A DNA stretch of 64,000 bases from Diploscapter coronatus (Eukaryota; Nematoda; Chromadorea; Rhabditida; Rhabditidae), in contig OZ038422.1 in assembly GCA_964036155.1 (NCBI GenBank), positions 74,733,201 to 74,797,200 on the forward strand, in the 5' to 3' direction. Of the stretch, positions 36,140 through 48,393 are shown piece after piece. A program made the translations under genes and the position numbers. Under the pieces are notes generated by a model. That model worked only from the letters and a program-made list of their open reading frames with translations. It ran no database searches and was not told the origin of the DNA. Position 1 is the first letter of the stretch, and the number at the start of each line of letters is the position of its first letter.

Positions 36140-39100
36140 TTAACTATTCGTTGCATTGTTGTTTTGGAACTCCATTTTAACCGAATGTTTTCGTTTTCGT
36201 TTGTGCTGCCGATTCCGGTTTCGAAAACCATCCTCAATTTCTTTAATATCCATGTCTTCTATTGGATCATCATTCATCACTAACAATCTACGCTTATAGA
36301 CCAGGTTATACCCCTAAATTAGAGGAGCATTAAATACAGATTCGATATTATAGACGAAAATCACCTGGTTACAGCATAGCCTTCTACATTGCGAATTCGA
36401 TGAAAACATATTCAAGCTGGCTTCCACTTGGATTTGAGGCGAGCAATTTGCATAAGAGAATCGGAAATTTCACAACCTATTCGAGTTTTTCAAAGCCTAA
36501 TTTACCTAACACATTTATCGGCCAGAGGATCGTACGTAAATCGTATTTCCTGAACAGGTTGAAAATTCGGGGCGTTACAAACCGAAATTGGCGGGCGGCT
36601 TTGGAGACAGTACGACACTAAAGTTGGGGATAATGTTTTTCCCATAATCCGGTAATAGAATTTACTTGGTGAAGGACAACAGAATCCGGTTTCTCCCACC
36701 GGAGAGCACACGGTCTCTCCTGGACACTTGGCATTTCGTCTCCAATCGCATTGCAAGGGTTGGCCGTTCTCCATCGTTATTGGGTCTCCTGAATTTATTA
36801 AGTCCCACTAAATATCTTCATTTTGAAAATAATTAATACAAGTGGTGGTACGTATGAAGAACTATACATTTTCAATTATCAGAGATTTATTATAATGCTA
36901 TAATGTTCTATTTTAAATTTAATCTGCGCTTCCTACACTTTTAACTATATTTAAAAAAAAAATACCTTGCGGACAAATCCTAGACGGCAAAAACGTGAAT
37001 GAAAACGTTGACGTTTGAATGGACGGATTAAATGCCAGAGCTAAAATTTAAGATTTTATTAAGAAAAAGCTAATCTTCAGTTTTTTTTTATCTTACAGTT
37101 GAATCTAACTCCATTCGCTACGCAGGTTTCCAGGCATTCGGCCAAATTCATGAAGTTATTCTCATTCCCTCCTTCGCCGGAATATATGAAGTGAAGGCAC
37201 TGAAATAATCAGTTTAAAATCTCGGAACTAAGCTGATTTAAACTAGAATTTAAATTCAGTTAACTTTAACTTTAGGGATAAATGTATTTTTTAAAAAAAT
37301 ATTCTTTAATATTGTACCTGATGATATTCCTGAGAGTAGAAATATCGCATTAGATATTCTGATCCATGGCCGGAAGCCGCCGGGTGATTGCATCTGGCAG
37401 GAATTGAGGGGTGGCCTAAGTTTTAATCATTAAAAAGAAATGGCTGAATTTGAAAAATACCTTTACAAATCGATTCACAGTCTTGTCTTGTCAGAAAGTT
37501 ATTCTAAATCGTTTAAATTTAAAGAGACTTCACTTCAGCCTTAAATTAAAGTAAGCCTACCTGATTACCCCCATGACCCTTGTAAAGGAAGCTAACGCAT
37601 TGCCCCCCGTCATAGGCCCATCGATGATGGCTATCCGAGCCAAATCCGGAGTCTATTAGTTGTTCACAAGGTGAAGCTTAAATTTTAAATTATTTTTTAA
37701 AAATTTAGAAAAAAAAAACTATTCTAATTTATACCGTTTGAAACAATTGCAACGGCCGCTGAGCTCTGTTGAGGTGTGGTAGGACAACATAAGGAGTGAC
37801 CCGCTCCGATTGCGGTGCACGAATAGTCCAGAGAACAGGTTGATGATCCGGTCGCGCAACTGATAAGAGTAAAATAATAAATGATAAAAAATTGACAATA
37901 TCCTACTCGATATTAGCCGGCTCAGGCATTAGAGGATCCCCATTCGCACATACAGTCCTTCCTCCACAAGCCCTCCGACATGCCTCGTAGGATACGAAGT
38001 TATTTTGATTTCCCTGAATTTAATTCATTAGAATAAAGCTGGACTTTCACAATCTATTTGCCTTAAATCCCTTGAAGATAAATGGTAGACAGAGACTAGA
38101 GGATGAGTCGAAGTACCATCTGCCAATTGACGATGTACCAATACCTTCCTGTAATGATTGCTGGCAAGGAGGCTGGTCGGATATAGGGCAACAGATGCTT
38201 TGACCTTCGCCTATCTGAAATTAAATTATATTTAACTTAACCTAAATTAGACATAAATTTGAATATAAAACATTGATATTTTAACCCATATCTAATATTA
38301 AGCCTCAGATTTAAGAGTTGAAAGATATAATACCTGGCAGAATGTATTCACAGGGCATTGTACTTTTCCATCAGCGCATAATATCGTAGCGTCACCAACT
38401 AAGGGAATTGAACATGGTGAATTCTCGTAACTTGCAAACTAAACATTTAATTTAATTTAAGAAAAAATCAACAAATTTCTTACTGTGACATTAGATACAG
38501 GTTGTTGTTGATCAATGTCATTTGTTATAGTCGGCTCCGGTCCGATCAGTGTAGGAAAAGAGGGAGCAGGCAAAGAGCCCATAATATTCAGCTGCTGATT
38601 TTGAGATGATCCATTAATTTCCTGACTTGATCCAGTTCTTTCAAACGAAGCTTGCTGAGAGCTTGGTGGTGGGAAAACAAATGTTGGTAGCTGTCCCAAG
38701 TTTGGCGCTTGATTGCCATTTGATGCAGATAGCACAGGTTGAGACGGCGGCGGTAAATTAGGTAGCGGAATATAAGGCTGTCCCAGCGACGGTAGCTTCC
38801 CATTTGATGAAGGTGGCTGGGGGATTACCATTTGTGGCTGTTGGGGCTGAGAATTGGGACTTGAGATACCAACCGGATGGGGCATTAATGGCACGGAAGG
38901 TGCGGATGGAACACTTTGGGAATTATTTATGGGGGCAATCTGGGAACCTCGTTCTTGTTGTTGTTGTTGTTGAATATTCTTGTTTTCCATTATTTGTGGT
39001 AGATACGGTAATAATTGTTGGGGTTGAGATTCGGGTTCCGGATTTGGAAGCGGTTGAGGCGTAGACAATCCAAGTAGGGGTGCGATGAAGTTCTCTTGAT

Positions 39101-42100
39101 TCGAAATGAGTCTCGAGAATACTTGGTCGATATTTGGCGGCGTCTGATTTGGCAGAAGATACGGCGGGAAGGTTGCGGTAGGTGGATTCGGATAGGCAGA
39201 TGGCGGAGTCATTCTCGGAAGTTGCTCTGAATATCAACAATTCAGAAAAAGCGAGCTTTTTAAACCTACCTCCTCTCGGCTCATAGATCAGTGTAGGGAA
39301 TGGCATCTCAGACGACGTTTCATCGGTAGGCAGCTCTTCGAAGGGCGGTACGGTAACCATCTGGTTCCAATTAAACACAGGAGCAGAGGTTACTGCAGCC
39401 TGAGTGGTGGTAGTTAGCTGTTCCGATGACGAATAGGGTTTGAAGAAATTCGAAGACGAGGCAATTGGTTGTTGGGGGTAGATCGAATTTGAATTAGGAA
39501 ACTCTTGGGATGAGACCGGCGAAATTAACGGTTGAATCGGTGGACGTGGCAGAGGAGGCGGAGTTTCTTCTGGAATTTTTAGGTATGTATGCAAATTTTT
39601 CAAGTGTATAGAAATCACGCTTTCTCTCTTTTCCAAAAGTTCCCTTCTACGAGAGAGACAGAGTCCAACTCTTACGCCCTGGGTTTAGCCTTCCTTCCCC
39701 TCTTTTGCCTTCAGCAGTGGGAAAGAAGTAGAAGAGAAGGAGGGCTCCGTCTATTTCGCCCAGAGGCATTTTTTGGAAAGAGGAGACAGCGTGGAAACTC
39801 AGGTATATAGTTTTGAGGTATATGAAACATTGATTTTATCATACCGTAAGAATTTCCAGTATATATGGATCCGATAGATCCTCCTTGGTTTCCATTTTCG
39901 GAGGCTCCGAAAATCTCAGGCTGTAGATCCACCGTAGATATTTCTAGGATCTGAGATACGGTTGATTGCGGCACGAGTTGTTGGACGATTCGGTCTGTGG
40001 TGGTTGGGGGAATCGTGAATGCGACAGACATTGTGGGTCTCGTAAAGGTCTCAGTCGAAGTCGATGTCGAGGTTTCGTAATTGTGGCCATGATGATAGCT
40101 GTCTTTAGTTGTTGTTTTAGGTCTCTCTTAAGTTTATCATTGACTTTTAAACATATCGGCCTTCCTACTTCCTAAGCATAGCCTTTCACACTTGTGCTTC
40201 TTATGGAATCGGTTATCATTGCCGTCTTTCCCGGTATAGTAAAATCGCTGGCAAGCCTTTGTAGAGCTATCGAAATAATAGCGAGGGATTTTGAAAGGCC
40301 CAGACCCAGCCGCGGCAGGCAGGTCACATGATCTTCGCGTTGGTTTACCTAAAATTTCATTTAGAATTTGAAACGATCGATTTTTTTACCAATTCCACAA
40401 ACTCTCGAGCAGACTGCAGCAGATTCAAACCGATTGGAGTTGCCTCCGTTGCCAAGATATGTGAACAAAACACAGGATAATGATGACATATCGAAGTAGA
40501 ACAGTTTTCTAAAATAGTCATAGTCACGAATTTTAAAGCCAAAATTTAAATACAATATCTTAAGATTGAATAATTTAAAAACATGATAATGACATTTAAA
40601 AAATGTAAGTGCTTTTCGCGAAGTAGCTATAATCAGAATCATTTTTATCCCTGAGTTTGAAGTATAAATCATTTGAAATATGATACCTAGCCACGCCCCC
40701 AGGCTTTCCTTTATCCGGTGGTAAAGAGCAAGGATTTGAAGCGAATGGAACAGGCTCAGTAGGAATACTATTGCTCTTCTGATGAGAAGATAACACTCGA
40801 TTCTCGGATGAAGAAGAGGATGGGATAATAGGTTTAGCTGTAGTTGCCTGAGCTTGAATGGCTGGATCTAGACAATAATCTTTTCGAAATTTGTTCAAAT
40901 TAAACCCTTACAAATTTCCTTCGATTTAATAGTAGAAGTCTGAATTTGAATCGGCTGAGACGTAATATCCGCAGTTGGAAATGTCGCCCAAGAAGTTATA
41001 GGCAAATTAGCGCCTATCGGAGGACCCTGAATTTGTCGAATAGCTGAAAATTAGCATAAATCAATATTTACAGGCGTCTGTTTAACGGATCCTTGTTTTT
41101 CGATGGGGATTTTCTTGTCCTTCGTGGATATCTTGAGATTGGATGGTAGAGATATTGGAGGCTCGCCGGCTCCTGGAGTTGTTTTGTCACAAAAATAGAG
41201 TAAAATAAAATACAAATTCTACCTCTACAAACCGCTTCGCATTTTTCATAGGTGATAAATGAATTTTCATTCCCTCCAATGCCCGAATACTGTAACTCGT
41301 GACATCCATCCGTTTTCCAGTCATAGTAAAACCGCCTCATCATCTGCTTTCCATAACCGATCGCTGGGGGCAAATGACATCGATTTGTAACTAAAAAATA
41401 AACGGGAGATTTATCGAGAAAAATAGGAATATATGAAATCCTGTTTTAAAATATCCAAATCTAAAAGAATTGTATGAAGTCCAGCTGTTTAAGTGTATAT
41501 ATTAAATCTTGGAAGGGGTATATCAAATTCCCACATCTTCTACTCCTCGGACAGCAGTAAAAACTCGCATCTGCCTCTCCTTCGTGACACCAGAATCCAG
41601 TTGGGCATCTAAGAATATCGGTTTTGATCTAATTCGAATCTTAAAAATTAGCGTGCCTATGCTCAGGCAGCCAAGGCCTGGGTTGACATGGTCTGGGCCG
41701 ATGGTCTTGCATAAGAAGGGGGATTCCGTCCGCGCATAATAAGGAGAAGTCTGAATAGATTAAATTTGAATCCGAATCTTAGGATGTATGAAATCCCAGA
41801 TCACTTTTATTTATTCACTCCTGTTCATGCAGAATCTCAAATAGCTATATTTGTAATAAGGAATACGAGTGAGATAGCCTTAGTAAAAATTATTGAACAA
41901 TTGCATCATGTGTGATGATTAAACTTAGATCTTTGCAATAAAAGTTATCCAATTAACTGAGCTATGATTAAATGTAGCATCATGCATAGAAATTCAATTG
42001 TGCTGTTGAATGAACCTTCATAGTTGATCGTATTGATTGTAGCGGTTTTGACGAGAGTGTCTGCTTTGGTTTGATCGATTCGCTGAAACAGCAGCAAGAA

Positions 42101-44119
42101 GTGGAAGGCGACGCATTCGAAGAGCATCCCATGTGGAGGACGGCCCTTTCAAGCCTCTGCCTAGCCAAGAGGATTACTGTACTCCCGACCAAATCCCGAT
42201 GTCGGTTCTAATTGATAGATTGGGATGTTTAAGATCAGTGAACAAAATATATTATTTCGAATGCGTATAATCAAAAAAATCGTAGAAAAGATACTCTCGA
42301 TTATTTATGAGATGAACATTGCCTAGCGGTACGAGTAGAGACGCTGGTGCGAACCGTCGAGTGAAAATAGTGTGAGAAGAGAAGAGAGCGCGATGAGGAT
42401 GCAGACGACATGGAGGAAACACTTCGCACCGACGCTAGAGCCCAGAGGAGGCAGCGTTATCTCATAAATAGTCGAGAGTATCAGTAAAGAACTGTTGCAG
42501 TTTAAATGTAGCTCCTAATGGATATATGAAATCCAGGACCAAAAATAATCGCCTCAAGAGAGCTGATTAATGAAATGATCGAAGAAGAGATAAACGGTGA
42601 TAAGAGCCGAATCGCGAATCTATTGTTTCAGATAAAGACGTCTCAATGTTTGCTTTGACCGATTGATATAAAGGGTCATCATCAGGCTAGAAGATATCAA
42701 TGAAAATTGGAAGTCCTCAGAAATCTGGAGACCAGAAAATAGGAAAAGAAAAAATAAGATAAGAAGAAGAAGAAGAAAAAGAGTGGACCTTGCTGCCCGC
42801 AGGAATTCTGAAGTGGAGTGTCCACAATCAACGGAAATCAGGGGCTTTTCGCACTGATAAGACTAAGAAAGAAACAAGCCTATTTTCGAGCGATAAGACA
42901 GATAAAAAGATTGCTTTCCATGAGCAAATTTGCAACAGCAGTCAAAGAATAAGTCTTTGAACGGCCAAAAATGGACACAAATCGGTGACATCGAATGGAA
43001 AGAGAGGCTAATATCTATTGGATAAAGAGGGATCTGGGGGAAAAGGGCATGAAGATCTCGCTCTTCGGGGGTCGAGATTTTGACAGTTCGATTCGATTCA
43101 ACAGATGCAGAAATGCGAGATGTGCTCGTGTGCGGGAGAAAAGCTGAAGACTTTGGGGACAAAAAAGCGGGAACGAGTGGGAATAAAATTGCAGAACCTA
43201 GGAAGATGATAATAAGTTTGATATTTGATAATTGATAACTGATAAAACAATGATAAAACCTATTAAATCCTATAGATTTTGTTAAAAACAAAGATAAAAT
43301 GATAACAATTGATAAATTGATAATCGCATGATAGAGAATAGCCTCAAGCAAAGACCGTCTGATGAGTGTATTTTAGCCACTCTAGGTGCTGCAGGTAGAG
43401 AGAGGGAGGGAAAGAGAACGTGCCGACACTGCACTCGAGAGAGATAACGACGGATTAGGAGAGGGATAAGAATAAAGAGATAAAGATAGAAGAAGCTCTC
43501 TTAAAATAGATATATTATGATTGATCAGAGATAGAACGGAGATATTAAATCTGCATTATAGAACTATCATTAAATAACGTTTTTCACGATGAGAACCAGC
43601 TTTTTGTGTTAAGAAATTAGCATAGAACCAAGTCATATATACAAGAATTTGAATATAATTTTAGGATATTTGAAATACTGTAGAAGAACATTTCTGAAGT
43701 TTGTAAGGTGTCATACGAAAAATAGAGTGTGCAGTAAGCAAACAGTCTCCATTCAAGCTGTTAAAAAGGGTCAAAGAGTCAGATGAGAGGGGGATAAAGC
43801 CTGAAAAGTGGGGAGGAAAAGCTTCTGACTCAGAAAAAAGCTGGAAAAAAGAAACTGACCGAATGAATTTCCGGCGATCAAAAGTTGACCTTTTCTGTCC
43901 TGATCGGCCTTGGGGGGCACAACCACATGCACATGGAACAATCTGCCGACGTATTCTTCTGACGAGTCTTCCTAATTTGAATCCATTTTGAATCTGAGAA
44001 TATATGAAACCCCGAATTACCTCTACCTTATCCATCCTAACCTTTCCAGATATTGTATGAATGAGGAGTTGAACAATACAAACCACCGAAATTGTTCTGA
44101 CTCTACCAAACCTTTGCAT
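36140..44119 (-). CDS. Secreted multi-Kunitz protein with lustrin-type cysteine modules
   Basis: Large secreted protein of the kind seen in cuticle and moulting (C. elegans mlt-11-like; inference). Proposed first exon MQRFGRVRTISVVCIVQLLI (44119) is a signal sequence, then VPCACGCAPQG. A 2.1-kb interval follows in which further exons are not resolved; the phase to the next exon does not match directly, so the 5' part is tentative. From 41.75 kb down the order is: lustrin module (RCPTGFWC..CCP), Kunitz (CHLPPAIGYGKQ), linker, Kunitz (CSLPPDKGKPGG), Kunitz (CDLPAAAGSG), a long Pro/Gln/Ser/Thr-rich region (38.47-40.08 kb), lustrin, Kunitz, lustrin, Kunitz, Kunitz (CNHPAASGHG), lustrin (CPGETVC..CCP), last Kunitz and a basic tail, stop 36140-36142. 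Six of the seven Kunitz modules lack cysteines 2 and 4 together. The last has a mutated splice acceptor. Confidence 0.75.
38953..38974 (-). repeat. Short CAA trinucleotide run encoding poly-Gln
   Basis: TTGTTGTTGTTGTTGTTGA on the plus strand encodes Q6 within the Pro/Gln-rich region of the Kunitz/lustrin protein. It is likely to vary in length between strains. Confidence 0.7.
42290..42482. mobile_element. 193-bp foldback (hairpin) element
   Basis: GATACTCTCGATTATTTATG at the left is mirrored by CATAAATAGTCGAGAGTATC at the right. Complementarity continues inward (GACGCTGGTGCGAA against TTCGCACCGACG), so most of the element could fold on itself. No ORF. It lies in the large intron of the Kunitz/lustrin gene. 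Confidence 0.65.
43208..43323. promoter_or_regulatory. Cluster of eight TGATAA GATA-factor sites
   Basis: TGATAA occurs at about 43208, 43226, 43233, 43240, 43251, 43300, 43310 and 43318, with AGATAA at 43292, all in the same orientation within 116 bp. It lies in the large intron of the Kunitz/lustrin gene. ELT-1/ELT-3 in hypodermis and ELT-2/ELT-7 in gut use WGATAR sites (established). Confidence 0.5.
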
Positions 44120-44557
44120 TTCTTCAGACCGTCACATAGTTAAAGTCGTTGGTTTTTATTTTGAAAATACAATGAAAATTCAGAATACCTGAAAATCGAT
44201 AAATGAATAAATGATGCAATGATACGGGAATTGTGCAATAGAAATCGTCGAAAATTGAGCGGTTTCAGTTTCTCTCCGGGCGCGAAGCTTTTTCCTTTTT
44301 AATGCGTTCCTCCGAAAGATCGGATTATCGCAATACCAAATAGTTGCGATGACGCTCCACAGCTTAAATCAACACAGTCATTTAAATCACATTCATGAAA
44401 CTGATACTGATTTATTTCAATCATCAACTATAAACATGGCAAAATAATCACGTTGTAAGAATGGTTTTTTGTCTACCCGCAAAAATAACTATCACGAGGC
44501 TTTAAGTCATTGTGGTTTGTCTGAGATATGTCTTGATTAGAATACAGTAATATCTGA
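44120..44557. other. Spacer between Kunitz/lustrin and zinc-finger genes
   Basis: 438 bp between two minus-strand genes. AT-rich, with no ORF or element that I can support. Confidence 0.5.
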
Positions 44558-46231
44558 TTAGATTTTCTCGCTGATATTTATATCGTCATCCGTAACTTCG
44601 ATTTCTTCTAGATCCTCGCCTACGTCCGAGCCGTCCACTATTATGTCCTGAATTTCAATATTCTTCCTAAAAATTGATAAATATTTTCAACGATTACATC
44701 AGCTTCCGGATCATTCTGTATGAGATCCTGTTTCAGGAACGAATTTAGAATCTGATTCGCATCGGCGTGTCCTCCTCCCATGAAATAGCCTCCTAATGAA
44801 TGTTCCGGAACATTCGTGCCTTCAGTATATGGAGATTCTCCTGAAATTCAAGTTATGGAAAAATCGATAATCACAGTAACCCCCACCTCTTTTCAATCGT
44901 TTGACGACTTCAGGCGGGAAGCATTTGGCAGTGAAGGATCTAAGTTGCTGTTGGAGTCTTTTCCTGTTGTCCACAATCATTTGCTCGTCCCCATTATGGA
45001 TAGCTTTGACGTGCTTCAGAACGTCGGACTTTGCAATTGTCTGCCACGTCTTCTTGCATTCAGCGCATTCGAATAGATTCAGTTTGATATGCCTAAATTA
45101 TTAAATTCATTTTTATACTTCAAATGTTTGGCTTAAATTTGAGTCATCATCGATCATTCGTCTAAAGGACTCCTCAAACTTAAAGTATTAGAAAACAATT
45201 TCCCATAAAATGATAAATCTCGTTTCGAGTCTGTTCTTGATAAACTTTAGTTGAAAGTTACTTGGTATTAGCATGATATATCAGGCTGCTTCGTTGGTTC
45301 GACACTTTCAGGCCGCAAACCTGGCAGATCACGATTTGTTTCGGTTGGTACGTAGAGTTCCTCTGCTTCTAGGACATAATATTTCAATTTCTTAAGTTGT
45401 CAAAAATTAAAACCTTCTTCGTGATTTCTTCGTTAGATTCAATTAGAGCTGTTAGATCTAATCCATTCACATTTTGGAGATTTACATCCGAATTTTGCAG
45501 ATTCGCATGAAAATCGATCGGAGATAAGTCGGAAGACTGCATCACTGGGCAGGTGGTTGTAGACGAACATGGAGTCGTAGTGGCGTTAGAGCATGAAGAT
45601 ACAGAAGGCAATTGGCTTGACACCAAGTGTATATCTAGACGTTTAAAAGTACAGTTGATTTTGGATTACTGCAATTTTACCTTGCTTCTGATCATCCTTA
45701 TAATCACTGCCTAAGATTCTCTTGACAGAATGACCGCAATTCGTGTCAACCGCTGGAGACAACGAGGATCCCGTCGATGATCTTCCTGTATCGGGCTCAG
45801 TCTAAAATGGTTCTAACTGTTATTTTATTAAATTTGAATGGCACCTTCCAAATACTGTCACTTAGCAATATTGATGCCTCATGAGGTAAGTCTCTCCTCT
45901 GAAGTAGACAATTTCTGAGTTTCGATTTGAGCTCTGCGGTTTTTCGTTCGCCTTCTGGAGTCAACCTATATCGGACATAGAATTCCTGCATGCCATGATC
46001 AGCCTTGCAGTGGGTTATCAATGCATATTCTGTAGGGAATTTAGCGAATCTACAACGTTCGCATCTAAAATTATGGATTACTGTAGCTTAAGGCTGATCT
46101 CCATACTCATAAGGAAAGTGATTTAGATGATCGGAAGAAATGTGAATTTCTAGCTCCTCTATAGAGGGGAAAGCTGGTGAGCCACTATGGCAGTCAAGAC
46201 AGGAAAAGACGATCTGACGGGATGGCAGCAT
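44558..46231 (-). CDS. C2H2-like zinc-finger protein
   Basis: Start MLPSRQIVFSCLDCHSG at 46229-46231. The first finger is CLDCHSGSPAF..IHISSDH, the second CERCRFAKFPTEYALITHC. An acidic/Ser-rich middle follows (SSTGSSLSPAVDTN, CSNATTTPCSS). A second finger pair is VICQVCGLKVSNQRSSLIYH and FECAECKKTWQTIAKSD with LKHVKAIH. The tail has AKCFPPEVVKRLKRG and an acidic end (DVGEDLEEIEVTDDD), stop 44558-44560. Spacing is non-classical, as in nematode-divergent C2H2 proteins, so nuclear DNA or RNA binding is inferred. The first intron (about 46077-46110) contains GGAGATCAGCCTTAAG, a copy of a dispersed motif, next to TACAGTAATCC. Confidence 0.7.
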
Positions 46232-48393
46232 TTAAAATAAAAAATCTGAAATATTACAACTTTGAAAATGATTAGAGTAAATTCAAGGAACATAGTCTTG
46301 TGGGGGAGGAGCCTATTCTTTCTTCCCTTTCGAAAAAAAAAGTGAGAAAAGGAGAAAGACCATGCTCATTCGATCATGCACTATTGCATAGAGTCCATTT
46401 ATTTTTAAGAGTTAATATTTTTTTAAAAAATCAATAGATAAGAAATCAATGACGATTTCTGCGAGAAATGAATTGTGTTATTGGATGGACGCTCCAAGAA
46501 ATTCAGACCGCCTCAACACAATATTTCCTTTTTGAGTATGAAAAGGCAAGGGAAGGGAAGGCAGTCTTCTTTCGTTTTTTTCGTCTTTCTGCTATTGACA
46601 ATGCCTAGAAAAATGGACAAAGCAGAAGGGGAAAGAGAGTGAGAGAATGTGAAGAGAGAAAAGTATAGAGAGAAAGGGAGAGAAAAAAGAGAAAGAAATA
46701 AAAGGGAACAATTGGAATGAACGCGCAGAATGCAAAGCTAGAACAGAGAGGCACCGCGACTGGCAGCAAGAAGAAAATACAGAAGCAGAAGCGAGACTTT
46801 ACAAAACTGACAGCCATTCTGCATTCATGTGATTGGAAGTCGAGGCAAAATGGTAGTTGTTTTGGCATGCCGAATAGTACAAAATGGTACTTTTAATAGA
46901 AAAGCGATGGTCAGGGTGGTAAAATCGATAGAAAGATAATATTTTGAGGCAAAACGGTGGCGTTTACCAATGATGTTAATCCGAAATGGTAGGGGGTTAT
47001 CCTAAAGACCCATATAGTTTGCATGCGCCTTTCGAAGGGAAATTGAAAAGAGGAAAGAAAGGAAATGAGGGGAAGGCTTCTGCAAATCTCGAACAGAGAA
47101 TGGATATGGGAAGATTAAGATAGAGGATAAGAGAAAACGAGAGAGGATAAAGGCAGAAAAGGAGGAAAACAAGAAGCTTCGAACTGGCAAAAGGAGAAGA
47201 ATGAAAAGGGAAGGAGGCGAGAGGGGAAAGGAGGAAGGAAAACGAACAATGAATGAGAATGCAACAAGGAAACTGCAGTGGAATAACAAAAACATATTAG
47301 GTCTCTGAGATTCTACTTAAACATCGCATAGTTTTCATGGTGAATACTTTATCTAAGCCCTAATTTATGAGAAAAATCAAATGTTTGTGATGAAGTCCAG
47401 CTTTTTCCTGCTTTTGGATGCTAAGCTATGTCCAAATTGACCAAAAGAGAAGGTTATCGAAAGAACAACATCAGATTTTCCGGTTATTATTCGAAAATAG
47501 AACTTGATAGAATTTTTCGCAGGCAGGCAAAATGTATGAAGTTTGAAAAGTCAGACATTCTCAGTTACTCTCTGACGGCGAAAAATTGTATCTGAAGTCA
47601 CTCATGTTTTGAAGAAAATAGAAATAATGAGAATGAAAGAGAAATGAAAATGAAAATCGATTTCTTCCTTTTTCATTTTTCTTTCTCTTTATTCCTCTTC
47701 TCATTTTTCTCTTTTGCATTCCTTCTTCCGTTTTCTTTCTCTTATCGCACAGCGCTGCTTTGCAAAATGACGGAGAGAGTGTTGGAAAAGATGTAAAGAT
47801 ATTGAAAACGAAAAGAGAGGAAAGAGAGAAAGAAATCTAAAGCAACTACAAAATGAAATGAAAGTGAAAGACCAAATTGCTAAATGAAAAAAAACGAATC
47901 AATAAAAGATAATAAAATTGAATACGTTTATTGGATAGCTGATTTTGTAAGTTTTGAGAGAACTATGAACGAAGATGCAATCGCTAAGTCATGAAGCATT
48001 AGGAACGGAGCAGGTGGTCACCGATTCACAGCTGAAATACGGCACTTAGAGTTTGAATATTACGTCAAATATACTAGCTTTTGAGTTCTTTAAAATTCAC
48101 ACAGTTCGAGTATTGAGAAAAGAAAAGCTATAAACTGTTCAAGAAGTCATTTTTTTTAATTAGTGAATGTTTCAAATTTATAACGGAAAGTGGAGTTTTC
48201 AAAGTAATAAAATCTGTTAATTAACCTCTTCTTCTGCTGCGACTTGAAAGAAGCACCGTTTTGCTGCTGGTCGGGTTTCTCCTCCTTGTGCCTCATTTCG
48301 AACGAGAATCTCTCGTTGTGCGTCGCGTGAGATAGGGGCGTTCGGCGATAGCTGCAAAAATGTGGCGCTCTTTCGAAAATTAGCATGAACGCC
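46232..48393. other. Gene-free stretch with purine tracts
   Basis: About 2.2 kb with no supported gene. It contains strongly purine-rich tracts (46617-46700, 47040-47260), a purine-then-pyrimidine stretch able to form a hairpin (about 47620-47715), several AAATGGTA words (46850-46990), and a GATGAAGTCCAGCTTTTT copy near 47390. Long minus-strand frames here are just Phe/Leu/Ser read-through of the tracts. Confidence 0.5.

Noticed and set aside
41930..41975. A-box-like TAGCTCAGTTAATTGGA on the minus strand
   Set aside because: No T arm or B box follows and no acceptor stem pairs, so not called as a tRNA.
42863..43351. 162-residue minus-strand frame in the large Kunitz/lustrin intron
   Set aside because: It reads through the TGATAA cluster and has no family features; an unresolved exon may exist nearby but this frame is not convincing.
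46605..47295. Two long minus-strand frames rich in Phe, Leu and Ser
   Set aside because: They are translations of purine-rich tracts with no domain, no splicing pattern and biased composition.
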